Assembly: GCA_030737875.1 (NCBI GenBank)
Contig: CM060912.1
Coordinates: 208,271,231 to 208,335,230, forward strand
Source of the DNA: Allium sativum
Taxonomy: Eukaryota; Streptophyta; Magnoliopsida; Asparagales; Amaryllidaceae
Reading direction: 5' to 3'
Length of the DNA stretch: 64,000 nucleotides
Shown: piece after piece, positions 37,571 to 47,007 of the stretch
Layout: each line of letters opens with the position of its first letter
Numbering within the stretch: position 1 is the first letter of the stretch
The notes under the pieces: model-generated
The model's input: only the letters and a program-made list of their open reading frames with translations
Told to the model about the DNA's origin: nothing
Database searches by the model: none
Translations under genes and position numbers: made by a program

Positions 37571-37920
37571 TGTAGTGCGAGAAGATTGCGCGAATGCGGA
37601 AGCACAATAAACAAGATTTAGATTTGCCAATTGAACACCAATCTAATCTGATAGCAATTATTCTATTACATCAAAAAATAGTAAATAACTATAATGAAGA
37701 AAAGAGACACAATATTTATACTGGTTCCACTATCATCGAGATAGTGTACGTCCAGTCCAAAAGAGAGAGATTTTATTCTACATGAGAGAATCACAAGTGA
37801 TTACAAAATAAGAGTTTAAATATCCAAGCCTCCAATAGGCTTAACAAGAAGAGATACCATTGGGGATCACTGGCTCCATGCCAGGATTGGTTTACAAAGA
37901 AGTCTACCCCTCAATATATA
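37571..37920 (-). repeat. Second copia-type LTR, left part
   Basis: Starts TGTAGTGCGAGAAGATTGCG, related to but clearly diverged from the LTRs at 33905 and 36891. It is interrupted by the CACTA element and resumes at 45565, giving about 590 bases in all. No partner LTR is seen. Confidence 0.65.
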
Positions 37921-37929
37921 CACTACACC

Positions 37930-38155
37930 AAAACAGGTGATTGCCAACGAGTATAACCGTTGCAAACAATTTCCGCAACGCTTATTAGTGTTGCTACGGG
38001 GGCGTGGCAATGTAGTACCAACGCTTATAAACGTTGGTAGATTTTCATTCGCAACGCTTATAAACGTTGGTATTTTTTGTTTACAACGCTTATACATGTT
38101 GCAATATTTTTGTTTGCAACGCTTATACATGTTGCAAGATTTTCATTCACAATAA
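37930..38155. repeat. CACTA subterminal repeats, left
   Basis: Five or more units of the form CAACGCTTATANACGTTG, each partly palindromic. In CACTA elements such units bind the element's TnpA-type protein. Confidence 0.75.
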
Positions 38156-38639
38156 CTAACATGATTATAATATAAACGATATTTAATATGAATCCAAAAT
38201 AGATATTATTCTCAATTTAAAAAGTATAATTCAATGAATACCAATAGACAACATTCATTATTAAGTAACGACATAGAATTAATATCAGTTAACAATATAC
38301 AAGTATAATACATAACTAAGTTGCTAAATTCGATACATAATTAAGTCAAAAAATTCAAAAGATAAATGAAATTCTACAAATACTGAATACAAAACATGGT
38401 AACACTTCTCTCGAATTTCATTTATGTCCAGCCTTTCAAATCGTCGTTCGTGAAATATTTGCTTTTGGATTTGCTAAGGCCTATAAGAAAGATCAAAGTT
38501 GACAACAATAATTAATATAACATTCTATAAACAATTTACAAAAGATAATTTTAATACCAATTATTTGGCTTGGCATTTATTTGTGTTTTTGTTGGTTAAG
38601 TTAACTAATTTTTTTTAAGACATTGAACTATAATGCATC

Positions 38640-38775
38640 TATCAATGTGATCACATCAAAACTGAGTTTATCTCAGTTAGAAACTGAGTTTGGAAACTCA
38701 GTTTGCAAACTCAGTTAAACTGAGCTTGGCTCGGTTTCGATTCGAAACCAAGCCGGAAAGGCTCAGTTCAAAACT
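38640..38775. repeat. Palindromic array A (CTCAGTTT)
   Basis: Repeated AAACTGAGTTT and GAAACTCAGTTTG units in both orientations, then GCTTGGCTCGGTTTCG mirrored as CGAAACCAAGC. Able to form several short hairpins. Confidence 0.7.
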
Positions 38776-39734
38776 TCGGATCCATATTGAAAGTCTGCAA
38801 CTGAATTTGAGAGTTGAGTTATAAAATGGGCAGTGGGTTAAATATCAACAATCATTATCTTTTACTGACTGTTATACTTGTTTAGAACAAAAGAAGCACG
38901 GGAAATTACCAGAATAAATAATTTATAAGAGTCTATTAAGAAAGATATTTTAGTATAGAGTTGTGTTTAATGGACATACATAATTGAGTTGGAAAAGAAT
39001 TGATCTGTTCGGAACAAAAGTTTGCTTAAAAAAAATTAAAATTAAAATAGATTCGAAGTTCACCATAACTGATACAAGGTTTTGTAATGATGACTTATTA
39101 TGAGTGTTTGTAATGATGGATTATTATGACATGCAGCTATTTAATATCATTCCTAGTAAAAGTGGTAAAGAAAACCATATATCCATGTCATAATTGCTCA
39201 AGTTTGAAACAGAAACTATCTGAATGAAAAAGAAAGCTTAGACGAATATAAAAGGCCATTCCTTAGTATAGATATGTCATATCCATGAATAACATAACAT
39301 GGCGGAATAAGTAAATCTTACTTTTAGTAGTTCAAGCGTGGGAAGTTGGGCTTCAAGTATGTGGCTTTGCAGACTGAGAAATAATAGTATAAAGTACCAT
39401 CTGTATTGAAGGTGATTACTTGGTCTTCGCTTTCTATAGAAATAATAGTGATATTGTTCAGCAACTCAAAATAGAAAAACAAAGACAGCAAAAATAGCCA
39501 TAAAAAACTGAAATCACTCACCAGAATTATCTTCATCAAATGTGGCACAGAAGAAAAGTCAAGGAGACATACTATTCTAACATGCACAATCTTCATATTA
39601 TACCTAACATAATGCTATATGTTAAAAAAATTAAGTAACAAATACAAGGATATTCTTCTCTAGGCGGAGAAGCTCTAACCCACAAAAGCAAATAGTAGCA
39701 TTTTTTGAGGAGTGGAATAACTCGAACTCTTTCT

Positions 39735-40050
39735 CAAACGGTAGTGAACAGCTGCGTGGCAACGAACAGCTGTTGTTCGTTGCCACGCAGCTGTTCGCTT
39801 TCGCAGCGAACAGCTACTGTTCGCTATCGCAGCGAACAACAGCTGTTCGCGAACAGCAGCTGCTCTCTCCTGCAGCGAACAGCAGCATGTTCGCGAACAG
39901 CTGCTGTTCGCGAACAGCTGCTGTTCGCGAACAGCTGCTGTTCGCGAACAGCTGCTATTCGCTTTCTGCGAACAGTTGCTGTTCGCTTTTACTGTTCGCT
40001 CCCGCAGCGAACAGCAGCCTGTTCGCAAACAGCTGCTGTTCGCATCGCTA
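39735..40050. repeat. Palindromic array B (GCGAACAGCTGCTGTTCGC)
   Basis: About 315 bases built from GCGAACAGC and GCTGTTCGC in alternating orientation, including at least four tandem GCGAACAGCTGCTGTTC units at 39890-39960. The reading frames across it, rich in Cys, Ser and Arg, are by-products of the repeat. Confidence 0.85.
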
Positions 40051-40614
40051 CCTTGATACCTTGATAGATAAATAAATAATAATGTCTTTCACAATTATAT
40101 TTAAAGAACATTTTTCCAGTACGCAGTGTCTTCAAAACTAAATGGAAGAAAAATATAAAATTAGAAATATCCACGGCTAAAATTGAAGAAATTATGTATT
40201 TGGATTCCTAACATGGTCCTTATATCGTCATCCAATGGACCACTACATGTTAAATACATAACATAGGAATACGAAGAAGTTGTCAGTTGTTTTTATTTAT
40301 TTTCAATTTTAAAATAATGATCGATATTTATCAAAAATATCAAAACACACCAAATATTATATATCAAAATGTATCCATCGATATATCACTGTCGGTATTT
40401 GAAAATTTTATGAAACGGTTGATGAAAGACCAATATATGACATCAGTACCTGAGGTTGATTTCTTATCTTAACTGATGTGTCAGATATACATACATACAT
40501 ACTAATAAAAGAACATTTTAAGAAAATGGAACTATGGTTGTTACAATCGGCATCCATTCTAATAGCTTATCACAATCGGCATCCATTCTGCAAATAAGTG
40601 ATTCCATAAACACT

Positions 40615-40795
40615 TGTTCCATAGGCTCAGCAAAACTGAGTCGTACGGCTCGGCAAAACTGAGCCTTACGGCTCAGTTTTTCTGAGCCATAAGGCTCAGT
40701 TTTGTTGAGCCATAGGCTCAGCAAAACCGAGCCTTGCGGCTCAGTTTTGCCGAGCCACAGGCTCAACAAAACTGAGCCTTACGGCTCAGTTTCAT
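40615..40795. repeat. Palindromic array C (GGCTCAG...CTGAGCC)
   Basis: About six units such as GGCTCAGCAAAACTGAGCC in alternating orientation. Just upstream CAATCGGCATCCATTCT occurs twice (about 40544 and 40573). Shares the CTCAG core with array A. Confidence 0.8.
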
Positions 40796-41064
40796 CAGTT
40801 TTTCTGCACCAAATTTCCCTATTTCAAACAATAAAAACCATAAAACAAGCTTAAACAGTTGTCTCGAAGTTATTAATTAATATTCTTAAGACAAATTAAT
40901 TAATGTTCCTAAACATTTCAAACTTTCTAGCGTTTAAAAGATAACCAGATAACACCAAATATACTGAATTGGTGAAGCAATGTAAACGATATTTTCCTCC
41001 TTAGTTTGTATGATTAATATTTATTCAACAAGGCATATTTATTAACAAGAAAGTAAAAAATTTA

Positions 41065-41735
41065 CCCAGCATGGAGAAAAATATCATGAAACCAGCTGAT
41101 ATTTGTACAACCCTTCTACTCCCAATTCTAGTTGATCCGAGAAGCCCAATATTCTCTCTGAAATATTCAATCTTGTAGCATCAAGAAGGGACATATAGCT
41201 ATTAAACTCAAGAAACAGGAATACTTTTGAAAAGATAATGCACTTACACTAAGACAGTGGAGCCGGTGCCTGTGCCAAATAAACCATCTAAAAGAATACC
41301 AATTCCCTGCACATTTTAGAATTCAGAAACATAAATATCATGTAATGTATATTTAGCCAAATATAAAATATAGTCTGAAGGAAAAATTTATGTCATACCT
41401 GCCATCCAATACCGCGACTAAGGACATGAACTGGAGGTGGTGTTGCACTTGCTAACCTTGCTGCTGTTGACTGCAAAATTAAAATCCAGTTAAGCCTCGT
41501 AACTTTTTTTTCTTTTAATGATTTGATCCTTGAACGCTTCTAATATAAGAGAAATATATTAGCTCTTGATTTGCATACATTATTTGCATACATTTACCTC
41601 AATCAGTGATACAATAACAGCAACCATCATTCCAAATGCATGACCAGCATTAAATGTGGGTGCACCCCACTGTAACAGATATAGGATTCTAATCCTGTCA
41701 TAATATTGATAAAGATGAATTGTGAAACTTGATAT

Positions 41736-41785
<50 letters not shown>

Positions 41786-42424
41786 CATGAAAATACATAA
41801 AATGCAAACAACTTTAGTTAGTACAAACCAAGGAGTAGAGGAGATGAGACCGGATCGGTTGGTTCGACAGTGAAACTGAGTCAGTTCAGGTCTGTGGTTG
41901 TAGGCTCCGCCAACAGTTAGAATGTGGGCGTAAGCCCATATTACAGCTATGGACAAGAGCAGGGCGTATCTCTCCAGTATTGGCACTTAGATTACAGTTA
42001 TATGTTTCAGATACTACATAAAACAACGTACAAAATGTAAATGATTAGATTTCATCTTATATTTATTTTTTCCAATTTTAGTTGTTTGTCTTGCAAAAGC
42101 GAACCTGTGAAGCTACAATGAATAGGATAAGCATGGGAACGCCAATTTCTACGCATCGCCCAGCTTGATAAGTGATGAATTCTCAGTATAAAATGAGAAA
42201 TTCAAATTGTATTGTTTACCGACATGACCGTAACTAATGATAGCTAGCAATTTTAATTTTGTTTCTATGTAATCACGGAATACTAAGGTTCAAAATGTCA
42301 ATGTGTAATGAACAAACAAATTTCATATAAAGTAATGTAGATCAATACCACAGGAAATCCTCTGTCAAATAGACCAAATCCGACTAGTGCGACTACAGGG
42401 ACCATATTCAGCGGGGTAAAAAAC
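41065..42424 (-). pseudogene. Captured nucleobase-ascorbate transporter exons
   Basis: Seven minus-strand segments with intron-like gaps read a nucleobase-ascorbate transporter (NAT) in the right order. 42424-42349 gives FFTPLNMVPVVALVGFGLFD; about 42163-42105 GRCVEIGVPMLILFIVASQ; 41986-41832 YAHILTVGGAYNHRPELTQ; 41675-41598 QWGAPTFNAGHAFGMMVA; 41471-41400 ARLASATPPPVHVLSRGIGWQ; about 41310-41262 GIGILLDGLFGTGTGST; and 41160-41065 ENIGLLGSTRIGSRRVVQIS, which holds the NAT signature. Splice sites look largely kept. The first and last parts of the transporter, about half the protein, are absent. It sits inside the CACTA element, so it is a captured genomic fragment with introns, not a retrocopy. 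Confidence 0.8.
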
Positions 42425-44130
42425 CTGAATCATGCATATGACAAGTACATATCAGTGTGTCCATATTCAAAAATGTAGCATAGATTTGTGAGATAAATGT
42501 TATGTTATAAAATAAAATGCTGAGCGATACGTTCGTTAAATCACTTATTAATATGGACTTTTATAATCAAAACCAAGATCATATTTCAAAAGATGTAGAA
42601 TGCTACGTGGTACAAAGAGTGTGTGAATTAATGTAGATGATATATTCATGGCAAAGACTTACATGAAGAGAAATGAAAAAGGATAAAGCCAAGGAAGATT
42701 TGCTGGAAATTCATATGACATATATTTATTTATATGTCGCTATACCGGAATGCTACAGCGAGCTTTCTAATACAGACCGACAAGTCATTCTTGGCTGTGC
42801 TTCTCCCTTCTTCCCACGTAAGGCTATAACAGAAGCTTGCAAAATGAATACTATGCAATATATTAGCACGTAAATTATCATTTATGCTGGTAATACGGCA
42901 TTAATGAAAATGAATACTATGCAATATACTTGCAAAATGACATCAACCTATAACCTTATGTCGGACATATATGTCGATCACATAATTTTCACTAAACAAT
43001 TCATATTCTTTTTTAATTAAACAGCACAACAGTGCATTACTTCTATTTGTCTAACTACATGCGGAGATTCAATTATCAAAACGACATTTTTTTCTCTTTT
43101 TGTTAAAATCAATCATTTGCATTTTTTTCTAAAAGTATGTTAAAACTTACAAACATGTTGTCCTTTTGAAACTTGTTTTCAGAAAGGGAGGACTGTGTAT
43201 TTTTTTCCTCCACATGACCACTGTACGATAGTTAGAAGTAGTAATGATATGGCATGATCTAGTCAAACCAATTACAGTAATTGATATCCTACAACAAACT
43301 TAGATGATTAGTTTATCATACATCTCTAAGATTCATACCTACTAGCTGCCACCAGTTGTGTGCTCTTGCAGTTCTAAGCTAGACATAGTGCTGAATTGAC
43401 GTTCCATTTGAGATAAATGACTAAAAGAAAAATATTTGTATTAATAGATGGAAATCGCGATGAAAATATGGGAAGCTGGTAAGTGTGAATGTGCAGGGAT
43501 AAGTGAATGACAACAAAACCGTACTATTTCAAACTAAGTTGAGAATTTTATCACAATATCGTTTCTATAAATTCAAAAAATTCAACAGAAGGTATTCCCA
43601 TTATATATTGATAGTTAAAACTGCTTACAGTTGCCCCTTTTGATAGTTAAAACTGCACGGTTTAACAAAAAATAAAACAATAAAATACATGCAAATAGAA
43701 GTACTATATACCAAAAATAAAACACTTTGTCAAAAGTACTGCACAAATGTAGATAAGTTCCTGAAATGATGGTCAGTAGGAAACTTTCTATAGGTATTAT
43801 GATACTCTAATTGTGTTTAAGCAGCTTAAGAACTGAACAATTATGGAAAAGATTTAATGACACACTGAACAATTATACATTGCTATTAAGAGCAAAATAT
43901 AGCATTTAGACTATACAGGATATCAAAGATAGTAATTTTACCTTAATGTAAAAGGTTACTCAAAAGCGATCCGATGTGTGTATGCAGAACTATAGGTCTC
44001 TGTGTGCACACCAATTATTCGAATTGCTTCTCCTTCTCCAGATTCCTTTTCTTTCATTTTTTTTCAATACAAGAGGAAAATTTCTCAATAATTACTATCA
44101 TCCAACATGAACAAATGTAGATAACATTTC

Positions 44131-44232
44131 ACCTCTTGGAAGAGTGATAGTGGACCCCAATGATCATCAGTTCCAAACAAAAAGGCAAATTTATCCTCGT
44201 TCATTCTCAAAAATGACCAGTCAAGCGCTTCT
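44131..44232 (-). pseudogene. Captured exon, possibly of a lipid-droplet hydrolase-like gene
   Basis: Minus strand reads EALDWSFLRMNEDKFAFLFG then TDDHWGPLSLFQEV between possible splice sites. The DDHWGPL word resembles the region before the catalytic His in LDAH-like alpha/beta hydrolases. The match is from memory of short motifs and weak. Confidence 0.35.
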
Positions 44233-44811
44233 GAAAGTTATAACAGAAATCAAAGGTAAAACCTAGATGCAATACTTGAATCTCTTCAGATTTGATTAAA
44301 ATCTTTCAAAGCTGAAGAAGGAAAATAAATAAATAAACCATTAGCTCAGTTTTTCGTTTTTCGTTTGTGTGCCTCCTTTATTGCAACCAAACCTATTTTC
44401 TGTTATATACCAACCTATACTATATTATTTGTCAACCAAAAAGGAACAATATTGATTTAGTGTAAGAGAATAATAAGTTGAAGGGGCAACTAAAATCCAT
44501 ATCCCTGTATTTTAATCAAGTGCTAAATTACGTTTTTCTGATGAAGCTACTTCAGTATAGGACTCTAAAGGAAAGAGCTGGAGACCATCAAATGATGAAC
44601 ATCAAAGCAATCAAAAATTCAAAGTGCACGTTGTCTACAAGATTAGACTTTCATGAAATCTGGGATACCTGCGTGAACTCTGTTATTGCCATGTACAGGA
44701 CATTGCACATTGTATGGTACTGCAAGATTTAAAATTTAAATTAGTACGTGATTTCATTCAATGCAAGGCACACTTTGAAAACAAAAATGTCTTCATTGCA
44801 ATACAATTGGC

Positions 44812-44880
44812 TTCAGGGGGAACATAAAACCCTTCCTTAAGTCTTGCTTCCCTCTTCAATTTAACCAAATCTTTCTCCTG
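44812..44880 (-). pseudogene. Captured exon piece of 60S ribosomal protein L7
   Basis: After a TTTGCAG acceptor the minus strand reads EKDLVKLKREARLKEGFYVP then PEA, close to the N-terminal region of eukaryotic ribosomal protein L7. The next bases do not continue L7, so only a piece was taken or the exon ends there. Confidence 0.6.
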
Positions 44881-45374
44881 CAAATCGAAATACCATCAAA
44901 GGCAAGCAATTAAAATCATACACCTAAACCACAAAATGAGAGTATCGAAGATTTAGTTACCCAATAATTAGAGCAACAACACCATATCTCCAGACTTGAC
45001 AAATTATTTTCTAGATCTGTTAGCATAAAAAAAAAGGGTTTTTGGATAATTTTTTTGATTTATCAGCAAACGTTTTCATGGATTCAAAACTATAATACCA
45101 GAAATCTTACACGATATTGATCGCAAGCACAAATCGAACAAGGATACCAAAATCGAACGTCAGTTGTTACGGTGAAGCGATACTTACATCCGATTAGAGA
45201 GTTACGAATTCCATTTCGCCATGCTGGTATTCGTAGATTTGGATTGGAATTGTAGTTTTTTTCTCTTTCTTAAATTCGTGGGATTTGGAATTGTGATTTA
45301 GGCGGCCGTATTTTGTGAAAGCGTTGGGCAAAGGAAGGAGATATGGGAAATAGGGTTAATGACGTTAGTTTACG

Positions 45375-45555
45375 TTTTTGCCCTCAGCAAACACCCTTAA
45401 CAACCCAAATAAGCGTTGGCAATAAAAATATATATTATTATGTATTTTTGGCAACACTTTTTTAATATAGCAACGCATATTACGGTGATTACCCTACAAC
45501 ACAAATAAGTGTTGGCAATTGAAAAAAAAAAGGGTTGCCAAATGGCCATTTTGGT
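45375..45555. repeat. CACTA subterminal repeats, right
   Basis: Units such as AATAAGCGTTGGCAAT, AATAAGTGTTGGCAAT and AGCAACGCATATTACGG mirror those of the left end. Confidence 0.7.
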
Positions 45556-45564
45556 GTAGTGATA

Positions 45565-45801
45565 GGCAGTGCAAATCTATGTGAGTCATCAATCAAATTA
45601 CAAACATATGGTAATAAATTATGGAGGAAAATTACAATGGCAACAAATGACTCAATGGCAAATATGGAAGAAAATAATCCATGCATCCATCTCATTCAAA
45701 TGCAATCAATACATTTATGCATTCCATATTGAATATACTTACCTTCCCATTTTGCATATTTGTTCCATCTAATTGTGATTTTATATCACCTAAATTTAAC
45801 A
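45565..45801 (-). repeat. Second copia-type LTR, right part
   Basis: Follows the CACTA target duplication, ends CTAAATTTAACA, and is followed by CTCCACCTTGATGCAAA, whose complement is a polypurine tract like the one beside 34584. The rest of that element is missing: duplicated host sequence begins about 20 bases later. Confidence 0.65.
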
Positions 45802-45822
45802 CTCCACCTTGATGCAAAATCA

Positions 45823-46305
45823 ACAATGGTACGCAATAGAAAGGTATTATTTGGGACCTTTCTCATCTAAAAACCGGTGAAAATGTGACCATGGTGAATG
45901 GTTGAATATCACAAGTATGGAACGCTCACTCTTCCTTTTCTCATGCATAAGCATGCAGGTCAGAGTTAAGCCAAATTCTAAACATTTGATTCACGTTGAT
46001 TAATATGTTGCTAAAAATGAAAATGTGTATTGCAACCGAAGACTGAATATTCTTCGTCTAACCTTGCACAAATTGTTATACTTCAATTCTTTGGGACAAT
46101 TAAAGTATCCAGTTATTATTTCCCATTGTTCTTTTAGTTATCAACATGTGAAACTGAAGAGGTCAAGTATGTAAACCAACCACCACAGCTATTATGCTTG
46201 TCATTTTCAGCATATAAAAAAGGTCATATACAAGGTGAAGTAGCTATTAAATTAAATAGCAATACAAAACTGGAGGGATAAAAAAAAGTGTAACTGTTAT
46301 TTAAA
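45823..46305. repeat. Locally duplicated segment, second piece
   Basis: 45823-45990 repeats 33731-33904, and 45990-46305 matches 53425-53790 (TTGCTAAAAATGAAAATGT, ACTGAAGAGGTCAAGTATGT). It is cut at 46305 by the Mutator-like element and resumes at 52426. Confidence 0.75.
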
Positions 46306-46777
46306 GGATATTTTTTGGATTTGGCCCCTTTTATAAACTTATTACACATTTAGCCTTGTTAGAAAACTTATTACGACAGTAGCCTGGTTTATGTCACATC
46401 AGCTGAAAACAATTATTTAACATAGTGTTATTTGAAATAACGCGTGAAGCGTTATTCAAGATAACGCAAACATGTTTTTAAGTTTAACCCCCGTGATTCT
46501 CTGTAGAACACAGGAGCGTTTTCTTAAATAACGCTAGCGAGCGTTATCTTGAATAACGCAAATGTTTAGCGGTAATCATTTTTGGAAGAACAGTTTAATG
46601 CGTTATTTAGAATACCGCTTTAAAGCGTTATCCTAAATAACGCAGATATAAAATAATGGTGTGCTAAGTCTTACAGTTTCCTTTTGCGTTATTTCAAATA
46701 ACGCTTCACGCGTTATTTGAAAAGATGCGCTGACGTGATATATAGTCACCCGAGAGTCTCTTCCTCCTCACTTTTTT
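46306..46777 (+). repeat. Left terminal inverted repeat of the Mutator-like element
   Basis: Contains twelve ATAACGC/GCGTTAT heptamers between 46430 and 46720, arranged in four clusters of paired palindromes such as GCGTTATTTCAAATAACGC. The inner end also serves as the upstream region of the transposase. Confidence 0.9.
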
Positions 46778-47007
46778 ACTTTCTACATATTGAAAAAAAG
46801 AAACCCAATACCTTAAATCAAATTCCTAAATTAAACAAATCATTAATTTTAGCTCTGATCTAGCAGCAATTTCAGATTTACGTCAGCTGGACTCTATTCT
46901 CCGTCGTTTGATTCATCACTATGTTTGAATTTCAAAACCCTAAATCTTAGTTTTTCTGGATCTATAACTTTTGGTTAATATATTCTTTTATGTTATTGTA
47001 AATTAGA

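Larger units (their letters stand above)
37921..45561. mobile_element. 7.6 kb CACTA (En/Spm-type) element carrying host gene pieces
   Basis: Terminal inverted repeats CACTACACCAAAA at both ends and a 3-bp ATA duplication (37918-37920 and 45562-45564). Subterminal repeats with AACGCTTATAAACGTTGG-like units lie inside both ends. No CACTA transposase (TnpD/TnpA) is visible, so it is non-autonomous. The inside holds three palindromic repeat arrays and exons of at least two host genes on the minus strand. Confidence 0.85.

Noticed and set aside
39735..40050. CRISPR-like array
   Set aside because: Plant nuclear DNA, units are directly joined with no unique spacers, and orientation alternates.
39675..40075. 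Three overlapping Cys/Ser/Arg-rich ORFs of 100-119 residues
   Set aside because: They are open only because the palindromic GCGAACAGC array lacks stops in several frames on both strands; no start context or domain.
45489..45772. Several 65-68-residue ORFs at the CACTA right end
   Set aside because: They cross the CACTA terminus into LTR sequence and have no recognisable features.
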